From: Campylobacteraceae bacterium
GTDB taxonomy: Bacteria; Campylobacterota; Campylobacteria; Campylobacterales; Sulfurovaceae
Reading direction: 5' to 3'
Assembly: GCA_027079365.1 (NCBI GenBank)
Contig: JALWVW010000339.1
Coordinates: forward strand, 1 to 11,319
Length of the DNA: 11,319 nt
The notes under the pieces are model-generated. The model worked only from the letters and a program-made list of their open reading frames with translations. It searched no databases and was not told where the DNA came from. The position numbers and the translations under genes are program-made. Positions 1-7,583 of this stretch are shown piece by piece (position 1 is the first letter of the stretch; every line of letters begins with the position of its first letter).

Positions 1-65
1 TTTTTCTGCTTTTTTCTCTCTATTTTACTTTGACTTCTATCAACTCTAGGTAGACTGACACTTGC

Positions 66-79
66 TATAATCCTATAAA
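66..79 (+). promoter_or_regulatory. Candidate sigma70 -10 region for the siroheme decarboxylase gene
   Basis: TATAAT at 66-71, preceded by TG with one intervening base (extended -10 form), lies about 30 bases before the ATG. A second TATAAA at 74-79 sits 17 bases after a weak TAGACT at 51-56, so either could serve. No good -35 box is visible, as is usual for epsilonproteobacterial promoters. A pyrimidine-rich tract at 1-30 lies upstream; it could be the tail of a terminator cut by the window edge, but no stem is visible. Confidence 0.5.
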
Positions 80-101
80 ATTCTTATAAAATCGAGCACT
101 T

Positions 102-1100
102 ATGAAAAATGAATTACTCTATCAGCTTCAACACGCATTTCCCATGACACAAAAACCCTTTGCGCTCATTGCGCAGACACTTGACAGTACAGAAGAGGAA
201 GTACTCGCTGCTGTCGCACAACTCAAAGAAGAAGGCATCATCCGTCAAACTTCTGCCATCTTTGATACCAAGCGTTTAGGATACAAATCCTCACTTGTCG
301 CCTTCAAAGTCGCAGAGGATCAGATAGAGCAAGCGGCAGAGATCATCAACGCTCACCCCGGTGTCAGCCACAACTATCTACGCAACCATGCCTACAATAT
401 CTGGTTTACGATGGCTGTGGCTCCCGATAGCAAGTTTGGACTGGAAAAGACCATAGAGATCCTCAAGGCGCGTACCGGTGCCGAAGATGCCATCATTCTG
501 CCCACACTTAAAATGTTCAAGATCAAGGTACAGATGGACACCACCGGAAAACGCGCCAAAAAAGAGAAGGTTAAAAAAGCTATTCACAAGGAGATCACCC
601 TTACAACACAGCACATTGCGGTGATCAAAGAGTTGCAAAAAGATATCGCCGTCACCTCTGAACCTTATGCCGAGGCGATCAGCAGGCTTGGCATGGATTA
701 CGAAACCTTTTTTGCTATTGCCCACGAGCTCAAAGATACCGGTGTCATGCGTCGTTTTGCCACCATCCTCAACCACCGAAAAGCTGGCTTCTCTGCCAAT
801 GCCATGTCTGTCTGGTCAGTGCCAGAGGAGGATGGTGAACGCATCGGTCAAGAGATGGCGGAGTTCTCCGCAGTCAGCCACTGCTACCTGCGCCCCAAAT
901 ACCCCAACTGGCCTTACAACCTCTTCGCCATGGTACACGCCAAAACCCAGGAGGAGTGTGACGCACTGATTGACGAAATGGCCAAAGAGAGTGGACTTAC
1001 AGAGTATGGTAAGCTCTACTCCAGTGTGGAGTTCAAAAAGCAGAGACTCGTCTACTTTGACGAGGCGTTTAAGGTGTGGGAAAACACCCAAAACCTATAG
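102..1100 (+). CDS. Fused two-domain siroheme decarboxylase (NirD/NirL- or AhbA/AhbB-like, Lrp/AsnC fold)
   Basis: The 332-residue protein is a tandem of two Lrp/AsnC-like units, roughly residues 1-147 and 165-330, joined by a Lys-rich linker (about 149-165). Each unit has an N-terminal winged-helix-like part and a C-terminal ligand-binding part. The diagnostic motifs of the siroheme decarboxylase family appear twice: VSHNYLR at 88-94 followed by H96 and YN at 98-99, and VSHCYLR at 258-264 followed by PNWPYNLF at 268-275. Family enzymes remove two acetate carboxyls of siroheme to give 12,18-didecarboxysiroheme in the cytoplasm, a step in heme d1 synthesis (cytochrome cd1 nitrite reductase) or in the alternative heme route. 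Bacteria with the protoporphyrin heme pathway usually use it for heme d1, so a denitrification role is inferred. Automated annotation often mislabels such proteins as Lrp regulators. The start at 102 follows a weak GAG site. The gene converges on the downstream minus-strand unit. Confidence 0.88.
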   Translation: MKNELLYQLQHAFPMTQKPFALIAQTLDSTEEEVLAAVAQLKEEGIIRQTSAIFDTKRLGYKSSLVAFKVAEDQIEQAAEIINAHPGVSHNYLRNHAYNIWFTMAVAPDSKFGLEKTIEILKARTGAEDAIILPTLKMFKIKVQMDTTGKRAKKEKVKKAIHKEITLTTQHIAVIKELQKDIAVTSEPYAEAISRLGMDYETFFAIAHELKDTGVMRRFATILNHRKAGFSANAMSVWSVPEEDGERIGQEMAEFSAVSHCYLRPKYPNWPYNLFAMVHAKTQEECDALIDEMAKESGLTEYGKLYSSVEFKKQRLVYFDEAFKVWENTQNL

Positions 1101-1119
1101 AGAATCTCTAACAATAGGT
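1093..1119. terminator. Possible bidirectional terminator hairpin between convergent genes
   Basis: ACCTAT (1093-1098) pairs with ATAGGT (1114-1119). Inside, AGAG (1099-1102) pairs with CTCT (1106-1109) around a 3-base loop, leaving a 4-base bulge at 1110-1113. The structure overlaps the TAG of the siroheme decarboxylase gene and lies 6 bases past the stop of the convergent lipoprotein gene. Read on the minus strand it is followed by a T-rich stretch (TTTTGGGTGTTTT); the plus-strand tail is only weakly T-rich. GC content of the stem is low, so termination is plausible rather than certain. Confidence 0.35.
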
Positions 1120-1124
1120 AATTT

Positions 1125-2681
1125 CTACATATCATCTTTATCCACCAATCGGATATGGGAAACATGTCCATTCAGGCCAGAAGAGCACAATCCTGTTGCC
1201 CCATGATGATTGACATAAAATCCTTGTTTCCCTTCTCTTCTCGATGTGTCGTGCTCTAGTCCATTGACACAAAAAGGCTCTTTAATCTTTTTTCTGTTTC
1301 GGTAGATAGTGGTATAATCCTCTGTTCCTCTAAAAGGAATTTCAATTCTTCCTCTGGGGTCATCGTAGAGCCTTATGGCGATATTTTTTCGTACTCTGGG
1401 GTAGAAGAGTAGTGATCTGATTTTGTCATTTTCACACTCTGTACTTTTTTTACAATTGATATGGTAGTTTTTGTTGCTATCGAGCGTATCATAATCTCCT
1501 CTGCAGTTAAGCGCATAGTAGAGTCTAATATCCCCAAGTTGTTCATATCTGACATTATGAGTACCATCACCCTTGCTGTAAACTATGGATTTTTTTAGGT
1601 TTGCACCTGAGTTCTCCAAGACTTTCAAAGAATCTTCACTAATATCTCTGATATCGGCTTCATAGAAGCTTGTATGTTTGTCGACTCTGGCTCCCTCAAA
1701 ATCAGCATGCTGCATGTCCAGTTTATGAAATTCACTACCATAGAGTTGTGTATTGTAGAATTTTGTATCGACAAATGTAGTTGAGCCATGGAAGTGAACA
1801 CCACTCATTGTGGTATTTGAGAGATCGGCATGATTGAAATTTATATCAGTATAATTGTCTCTGGAATAAAATGTTGTATTTTTATAGAATGTTGCATGTT
1901 CAAATGAAGCACCCTCTATACCATTGGATGTAAAGTTCTTCGTGTTGATATTGGTATGATTGAAAACTGCATACTGGATAGCAATATCATTCATGTGCGT
2001 GTCATCAAGAATAGTACGAGATAAATTGGCTCCATATAGATTGGCACTATTCATTTTTGCCCCACTTAAATTTAAATCAGATAAATCCATATAGCTTAAA
2101 TCAGCTTTTGTGAGATCGCATGTCCGACCTGTACAATCTTTGCCAGCCTTTAGTGTATTGATATCCCCCTGATCAAATCCTACAAATTCATCACTTTTGA
2201 GGCTCTTGTTTGCGTCGGCATAAAAACGGACAAACAGTGTCTGAGTCTTCTCAATTTGCCCACTGTGGGAAAAGCAGATTTCATAGGATTTATCAGCATG
2301 AAATGTGTAGCTTACATTGTTGTCTTCTGGAAAAAAAGTAATAGTTTTTTGGACTAAAAGATCCTGTATGGACATATATCCTATAGTAACATCGTTACTG
2401 GTATCGATTTGAATATTACTCAACTCTTCTATGGGCTTAAAAGGGTAACAGTCTGTACCAATATCACCTAAATCCCATTGCTTGGGATTGGCGTTGTGAT
2501 GCTCCAGCTCCAATACCATGATGTGATTCTCATTTATATATTTTATTTTGCCTTGCGATAAATGAAACTCTCGGACAGCTTTTGAAGTATATGCCGAATT
2601 CTTGTCACAGCTGCTTAGTAGCAATATTGCCAGCAGTGCCAGCCCTATTTTTGTTACTTCATGCATAGTAATACTTTTCAT
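1125..2681 (-). CDS. Pentapeptide-repeat lipoprotein with a possible beta/gamma-crystallin-like C-terminus
   Basis: This 518-residue protein has a Sec/SPII signal: a charged start, hydrophobic residues 12-22 and a lipobox LSSC ending at C25. The +2 residue is Asp (D26), which in E. coli favours inner-membrane retention. Residues 26-185 are an unassigned, probably beta-rich region. Residues 189-345 carry pentapeptide repeats of the A(D/N)LxX type (for example ADLSY, ANLYG, ANLSR, ADLSN, ADFEG), expected to form a right-handed beta-helix; the middle copies are degenerate. Residues 380-515 contain two similar halves, each with an IRLY-type strand (385-388, 436-439) and an ending resembling the crystallin motif (NDKIRS 418-423; NGHVSH 504-509). 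The crystallin assignment is tentative. Nine Cys besides C25 suggest disulfides. The start has a strong AAGGAG site that overlaps the stop of the upstream Tat-protein gene; only 9 bases separate the two, so they form an operon. Function unknown. Confidence 0.85.
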   Translation of the reverse strand: MKSITMHEVTKIGLALLAILLLSSCDKNSAYTSKAVREFHLSQGKIKYINENHIMVLELEHHNANPKQWDLGDIGTDCYPFKPIEELSNIQIDTSNDVTIGYMSIQDLLVQKTITFFPEDNNVSYTFHADKSYEICFSHSGQIEKTQTLFVRFYADANKSLKSDEFVGFDQGDINTLKAGKDCTGRTCDLTKADLSYMDLSDLNLSGAKMNSANLYGANLSRTILDDTHMNDIAIQYAVFNHTNINTKNFTSNGIEGASFEHATFYKNTTFYSRDNYTDINFNHADLSNTTMSGVHFHGSTTFVDTKFYNTQLYGSEFHKLDMQHADFEGARVDKHTSFYEADIRDISEDSLKVLENSGANLKKSIVYSKGDGTHNVRYEQLGDIRLYYALNCRGDYDTLDSNKNYHINCKKSTECENDKIRSLLFYPRVRKNIAIRLYDDPRGRIEIPFRGTEDYTTIYRNRKKIKEPFCVNGLEHDTSRREGKQGFYVNHHGATGLCSSGLNGHVSHIRLVDKDDM

Positions 2682-2690
2682 CTCTTCTCC

Positions 2691-5600
2691 TTATTTAGTC
2701 GATTCAGCGAGCAATATGCCATAAGTATCTACAATCTTGAAGCCTGTAAGAGCCACATTGACACCTACGACACGTGGATCCGGCTCAGGAATAGTCTCTA
2801 TATAAAACTTCATAAATGCCTGCAGCAGAGAGATACTACTTTTAATCAGCTCTAGAGTCTCAACTGCGCCTGCATCGTCTTGGTTGACCTTGATGACGGA
2901 GACAGTCAGACCAAAGACACGGGTCAGTGTATTGACAAAGGTATATGCAAGTCCCCAGCCTAGTCTTACTTCGCTCTCCAAAGGTCGTGCCCAACTGTAG
3001 CCTTTCTTTCCAAAATTAATTGTCATGGTTGCCATAAAGAATATATCAGTTGTGATTCCCCATATTTTGATGTTGGCATCTTTGCTATGTGAGTGTTCTA
3101 TGAGTTTTGGAATACGCAAGCCTGCACGCGCCAAAATCAAGAAGCGACCAAAAACCTCATAAGGCTCTTCGCCCTCTACGAACTTGGCAAAATCCATACT
3201 AAAATGAATAGCTTCAACAAATAAATCTAGCAGCTCTGCGATCAGCACAGCTGTTTGTAGTCCATTGTGACTTTCATCTCCCAGGAGAAGCATTTTAGCG
3301 CTACTCGCGGAAGAGGCGGTGTTGATACTGCTGCGAAACTCACCCTCTTGGAGATAGGATTTGACATCCATATCAAAACCAATCAGTTTTTGTATATCTT
3401 CTGTAAAGGTGAGAAAAAAGTTTATCATCTCGCCTACAAAAAAGTACCCAAAGTCATCTAGGGTTTTAAATTTATTCTTGTCTTGGAAAAGAATGAGTCC
3501 TATCATTTCAAAAACGCCATGCATGTCACCATTGACTTCATCATAGGCTGCATTCAACAAACTAGAACCGTTTAGAAAGGCTAGTGGGATTTGAACAGTA
3601 CCTTTCGCAACAATTGACATCTGATCAAGCATCAAATTTACACAATCTTTCTGCATGCTAGCCAGATCAGCGCAGAGTACTTCACCGGCCTCTCCATGCA
3701 TTACATCATAGAGTAGGTTCATATTGTCATTGACAATACTCTGAACACCACTGGAAACAGTCTTGATTTCATTGCTGATGATACAAGATACTAACTCTTC
3801 TACCGTATCTCCATTATTGCAATCCATAGAGGTAGAATTAGCAGCAGGGGCAGAGACTCCATATGTAGAAAATAGTATTTTCATCTGATCTTGTGTGTAG
3901 TGAGATCTGGTGGAATTTCGTTGCCGTTTTTTGTTGAGAGATCTTTTTTCATCTTGATGCTTGTTGTCGTAGCGATTCATGGATTGATCAATATCACCAT
4001 CAATATTGTTTCTTATATTGCCTATGAAACTATCAATGTCGGTTTTTAGTTTTGTGGTTTCATCTTTAATGATATTATAGGTATTGCCTCCTGGTTTTAA
4101 TTGGTCATCAAAGAGTCTTTTGATTTCATGTCCGCTCTTCCATGCCCCCTCAACATCCAGGAGTGCCTTGATCGACAGCCACGCCAAATAATAATTCAGC
4201 ATAGATATCTTCAAGATGGATTCCCAAATAATAATAAGTTTGTTGATAATACGCTCCATGGGCTGAGAGAGTTCAGATACTATTTCAGAGATATCATCAA
4301 CCAATTTATTGAGTGCCCGCCTAACCGCTTCTGCTATATCATCCGAAGCATCTGCTAGAGTATTGAGCGCATTGGATATAGTGTCCGTGGCTGTACCAGC
4401 CCATTCATTTAGATGAAGCTCTACTTTGTAGGATCTTTGCATACCTGTATTTGCAAAATGGTAGAACAAGATAGGCTCAGTAGTAGCTAACATCTTATTG
4501 GTTGCCGTACTGATAGTTTCTGGTGCTGTATCATTATCAGGTCTGCTGTGCTGATATAGTTTGTCAAAGGCGTCAGTAATTTTGCCTAGATTATCACCAT
4601 TGCCTTCTTTGAGGTGCTTATGCATTGTATCCCCTAAAGGCTGGGTATCTGATGGCGCACCAGGCTGAATGTGCCCAATGTTTTTAGTGGATAGCCTCTC
4701 AAACTGTCTAAATGAGATGTTGCAGCGCATAAATTCACTTGTATCATTACTCGGATCACTTATGATGGCAATAGGCTGATTGCCTTCAACTTCTAAATCA
4801 GAATGCTCTATGAAACGGTAGAGCATGGTAACCCCCTTGAACATATCATGATTATTGGTACCAGCATTTACCTCTAGAGATACTTTTCCGCTATTGTCAG
4901 TTCTGAAGAATAGGCTAGAAAATCTCCCGATACCATATGTTTTTGGGTATTTTGTATCTGTCATGTCCGTAACAGTAACAGCCTTGGTGAAACGAACTTC
5001 GATATATCTATTTTCTTTTAGTATAGCAGGATGGTCATATATGTTGTTTGCATGTAGATGAACATAGTGCTTGGTTGTTTTGTAGCTATAGTCTTGAGGG
5101 TTGGCATCTGTAGGGACTTTGGCTGTGTGTTCCTGTGTAACCCAAGAGCCCTCCAGGGGATCCATGCTGGCGTGATAATAGCTAAGAAGAGTACGATCAC
5201 CACTATTGGGCTTTAGTTCTCTGGTCTCTTTATTGGTTTCATAGGTGCGCTTAGCCGTGTAGAGTATCTCTTCATCTTGACCTACGGTACGCCATCGGTG
5301 CATTTTTTTTGTGTTGAGGGTAATAGGCAATGGTGGATATTCTTTGACCTCATTGTCCTGAATTTGATTCATTAGGTTTTCATGTGTTTGGGATGTGTAG
5401 ATTTGATTCTCACCAATATTCCCCGATTCATTAAAATTTAGTAGAAAACTATGACTAAATTTTTGAGTGTCACTGCTGTTGACATTTACAACAAAATAAC
5501 TTCGCAAAAGTCCTTGACGGTTATGGGTGCAATAAAAATCGTAATAGCCATTGTCGGCATTAATGCATTCAGCTATAGATCGATAGCTATTGTTGCTGCC

Positions 5601-7340
5601 GACCATATCATCAAACCACAGATTTTTATAATCATTATTTTCTGTATCCTTTGCTTCATCCATAGTGTTGGTATTTGAAAAAATATCGGTATGCTCTAGA
5701 GAAAAGTTTTCCAAATCCTCATGTCTGAGAGTCAATGCATGATGTGTTATACCTAAGTCCTTTCCATCGAAAAAGGAGTGAGCCAAAATAACTTCTATAC
5801 TAGTGTCATCAGCTTTGGTAGAGCGTACATAGCTATTTTTCAATTTGAGATTGGCATCCGAATAGTGTGCCTGCTCAGGATCATACAGAGTGGACCATAT
5901 ATCCAATGTAGGTATAGCGCTGGTATCAAATATTAAGGTAAAATAATCATCATCGAGCTCAACTGAGGGCTCTGGTGGCTCATAAGTACCCATAGGATAA
6001 GTAATACCACCTGAAGTGTCGACTGAAATCAGATAGCGTTTTACAATAGTGCTATCAATAGTACAAAAATGTGAAAGATCAAGTTCATCATCGGTGATGT
6101 CTGCTGTACCGTTAGAAGATATATCTGTTGTGGTATCAAAGCTGATAAAAGAGAATAAAACATTTGTACCGATGGTTCCATCACTATTTGTAATCTGTGC
6201 AAAAGGGATGAATTTTTGCTTGGTAAATAGAGAGAAGTCTTTGGGCGAAGATCCGTCAATGACATCTACATAGCTATCCGAGAATGCCTGATTGAAATTT
6301 GCATTTAATTTTTCTATAGTACTACTCTTATAGCTCAAAAAGTAAGGGGCAAAAAAAGTTATAGTTGGTTTACTGTCAGTAACGGAAGCAAAAGTAATCG
6401 TAAATCCATAATTATAAAAATCATCAAAGCGCAGTGTGCCATAGATAAAATTGTGGTTACTCCCATCTTCGTAGCTACCAATATCCACTACAGTATAGTT
6501 CTCATATTCCAGTGCATGCTCAGCTTCTGTAAATTCTTCAATGATATCCAGTGATTGCCATTCCCAATTCTCTACGGCTTGCACTCCAGGCATCAGCAAT
6601 GGACTGGAGCCTGCCTGATAAAAGAGCTTTGGTGCCTGATTGCCAACTGTATTTGCCAGTAGAAGCATTTTTTGACTGTAGGCTTCTTGGTCAGCTGTAC
6701 GGTTATGGTGACTTCCGTTAGCGACTACAAAGTAGTTATATTGGTATGATGAGGTTCCCTCAAGGGTAATAATAGTAGATTTGAGTCCTTGGCTACCATC
6801 TCGTGATTCCTCATGTATATTGAGGTAATAGTCTGATCCATTTTCTTGGCATAGCTGAACAATCTCTGCTGTGCCATAATTGCGATTGATAGGCTTTAAT
6901 CCACTCTGGACAAGAGCATCTTTTGACTGTGTTGTTATGATATGAGGGTTAAATGATTCCAAAATAGCATCATCTATAATATAACTTGCATCATCTGAAC
7001 CACGGGCTGCTAGATGGTGATACTGTTGAACCCCATCCATGATGTCAGAGTCTATGGTAATCTTGGAAGCTCTGGATACTGAAGTCCCGGATGCATAGCT
7101 TGTATCGCCCCAGTTTTCATCCCACATAGAAGGTGGCTTGGTAAACCTATGATTGGTACATCCTCCCAATGACAACATGGCCACTGCCAATGAAGAGGTT
7201 TTGAGAAAGTCTCTTCTGGTGACAATATTATCAAATATGGATAGTTCCTTACTAATCAGATCATCATTATCCGGTATCCACTCATGTAGTTGTCTTTTGA
7301 GTTCTTCCCTGTACTCCAAAATTGAATTGCACTTTTTCAT
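2691..7340 (-). CDS. Very large Tat-exported putative lipoprotein of unknown function
   Basis: This is an intact 1549-residue ORF (about 170 kDa). The N-terminus holds a Tat motif TRRDFLK at 41-47, a hydrophobic stretch at 51-58 and a lipobox LGGC ending at C61, so it should be exported folded and lipid-anchored; +2 is Thr. About 40 residues precede the twin arginine, with a charged, probably helical segment (9-20). By eye, residues 62 to about 930 look beta-rich with many aromatic and Asp/Asn/Ser residues. Residues about 975-1549 look mostly helical: a coiled-coil-like stretch near 985-1035, a basic cluster (KKRQR) near 1140, and hydrophobic or amphipathic helices near 1298-1320, 1362-1387, 1425-1445 and 1458-1480. 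I recognise no catalytic motif or named family. The start follows an AGGGAG site 7 bases upstream. It is the first gene of a two-gene unit with the pentapeptide lipoprotein. A surface, adhesion or toxin-like role is possible but unsupported. Confidence 0.85.
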   Translation of the reverse strand: MKKCNSILEYREELKRQLHEWIPDNDDLISKELSIFDNIVTRRDFLKTSSLAVAMLSLGGCTNHRFTKPPSMWDENWGDTSYASGTSVSRASKITIDSDIMDGVQQYHHLAARGSDDASYIIDDAILESFNPHIITTQSKDALVQSGLKPINRNYGTAEIVQLCQENGSDYYLNIHEESRDGSQGLKSTIITLEGTSSYQYNYFVVANGSHHNRTADQEAYSQKMLLLANTVGNQAPKLFYQAGSSPLLMPGVQAVENWEWQSLDIIEEFTEAEHALEYENYTVVDIGSYEDGSNHNFIYGTLRFDDFYNYGFTITFASVTDSKPTITFFAPYFLSYKSSTIEKLNANFNQAFSDSYVDVIDGSSPKDFSLFTKQKFIPFAQITNSDGTIGTNVLFSFISFDTTTDISSNGTADITDDELDLSHFCTIDSTIVKRYLISVDTSGGITYPMGTYEPPEPSVELDDDYFTLIFDTSAIPTLDIWSTLYDPEQAHYSDANLKLKNSYVRSTKADDTSIEVILAHSFFDGKDLGITHHALTLRHEDLENFSLEHTDIFSNTNTMDEAKDTENNDYKNLWFDDMVGSNNSYRSIAECINADNGYYDFYCTHNRQGLLRSYFVVNVNSSDTQKFSHSFLLNFNESGNIGENQIYTSQTHENLMNQIQDNEVKEYPPLPITLNTKKMHRWRTVGQDEEILYTAKRTYETNKETRELKPNSGDRTLLSYYHASMDPLEGSWVTQEHTAKVPTDANPQDYSYKTTKHYVHLHANNIYDHPAILKENRYIEVRFTKAVTVTDMTDTKYPKTYGIGRFSSLFFRTDNSGKVSLEVNAGTNNHDMFKGVTMLYRFIEHSDLEVEGNQPIAIISDPSNDTSEFMRCNISFRQFERLSTKNIGHIQPGAPSDTQPLGDTMHKHLKEGNGDNLGKITDAFDKLYQHSRPDNDTAPETISTATNKMLATTEPILFYHFANTGMQRSYKVELHLNEWAGTATDTISNALNTLADASDDIAEAVRRALNKLVDDISEIVSELSQPMERIINKLIIIWESILKISMLNYYLAWLSIKALLDVEGAWKSGHEIKRLFDDQLKPGGNTYNIIKDETTKLKTDIDSFIGNIRNNIDGDIDQSMNRYDNKHQDEKRSLNKKRQRNSTRSHYTQDQMKILFSTYGVSAPAANSTSMDCNNGDTVEELVSCIISNEIKTVSSGVQSIVNDNMNLLYDVMHGEAGEVLCADLASMQKDCVNLMLDQMSIVAKGTVQIPLAFLNGSSLLNAAYDEVNGDMHGVFEMIGLILFQDKNKFKTLDDFGYFFVGEMINFFLTFTEDIQKLIGFDMDVKSYLQEGEFRSSINTASSASSAKMLLLGDESHNGLQTAVLIAELLDLFVEAIHFSMDFAKFVEGEEPYEVFGRFLILARAGLRIPKLIEHSHSKDANIKIWGITTDIFFMATMTINFGKKGYSWARPLESEVRLGWGLAYTFVNTLTRVFGLTVSVIKVNQDDAGAVETLELIKSSISLLQAFMKFYIETIPEPDPRVVGVNVALTGFKIVDTYGILLAESTK

Positions 7341-7371
7341 CCTGATACTCCCTGTAAAGTAGCTATTTATA

Positions 7372-7377
7372 ATTATA
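7372..7377 (-). promoter_or_regulatory. Candidate -10 box for the Tat lipoprotein operon
   Basis: The minus strand reads TATAAT here, about 31 bases before the ATG at 7340, in an AT-rich context. No -35 at 16-18 bases is convincing: TTGTGA lies upstream but about 22 bases away. The position and sequence suit an epsilonproteobacterial sigma70 promoter driving the two-gene lipoprotein unit. Confidence 0.5.
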
Positions 7378-7420
7378 TCAAGATAAAATCACTAAAAAGT
7401 CACAATAAACTTAAATTTTT

Positions 7421-7436
7421 TGACTTAGTTAAGTCA
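7421..7436. promoter_or_regulatory. Perfect 16-base palindrome, possible operator upstream of the Tat lipoprotein operon
   Basis: TGACTTA (7421-7427) and TAAGTCA (7430-7436) are perfect inverted repeats around a 2-base centre, about 45 bases upstream of the candidate -10. The 2-base centre is too short for an RNA hairpin loop without losing pairs, and no T-run follows on the minus strand, so a dimeric protein binding site fits better than a terminator. A third AGTCA half-site is at 7398-7402. The binding factor is unknown. Confidence 0.4.
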
Positions 7437-7480
7437 TGGAATCACTTTATTTTAAGAAAGTTATCAGGAGGAATGTTCAG

Positions 7481-7543
7481 ATGATGCCAACACTATCACA
7501 TATCGATCCCTTTTATTGTCCTCTGCACTGTGTTGCCCGATGA
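7481..7543 (+). CDS. Possible 20-residue small ORF with strong ribosome binding site
   Basis: A perfect AGGAGG at 7466-7471 lies 9 bases before an ATG-ATG pair at 7481, opening a 20-codon frame that ends in TGA at 7541-7543. The peptide starts MMPTLSHID and contains a CPLHC stretch. It is antisense to its neighbours, between nhaA and the Tat lipoprotein gene. No convincing plus-strand promoter is seen, so chance is a serious alternative. Confidence 0.15.
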   Translation: MMPTLSHIDPFYCPLHCVAR

Positions 7544-7560
7544 GTTCCAATATTTTAGAA

Positions 7561-7576
7561 ATCCTAAGCCAAGGAT
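7561..7576 (-). terminator. Weak hairpin after nhaA
   Basis: ATCCT and AGGAT arms (5 pairs) around a 6-base loop lie 8 bases past the nhaA stop on the minus strand, followed by TTTCTAAAATATT. The stem is short and the T tract broken, so this is at best a weak intrinsic terminator; no better one is visible before the next minus-strand gene. Confidence 0.2.
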
Positions 7577-7583
7577 ACCCTCG

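Noticed and set aside
1..60. Terminator or gene end at the left edge
   Set aside because: A pyrimidine-rich tract is present, but no stem or coding frame can be seen before the window starts.
378..776. 132-codon open frame on the minus strand inside the siroheme decarboxylase gene
   Set aside because: It lies opposite a well-supported family gene, has no recognisable domain and no independent ribosome site was noted; it is an antisense shadow.
102..1100. Reading the first gene as an Lrp/AsnC transcription regulator
   Set aside because: The duplicated VSH-x-Y-L-R and PNWPYNLF motifs point to siroheme decarboxylase, which shares the fold without being a regulator.
1280..2120. DNA-level tandem repeat or CRISPR-like array in the pentapeptide gene
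   Set aside because: The periodicity is at protein level and the nucleotide sequence varies between copies; no repeat-spacer pattern exists.
7421..7436. The 16-base palindrome as an nhaA terminator
   Set aside because: It has a 2-base centre, low GC and no T-run on the minus strand, and lies about 150 bases past the nhaA stop.
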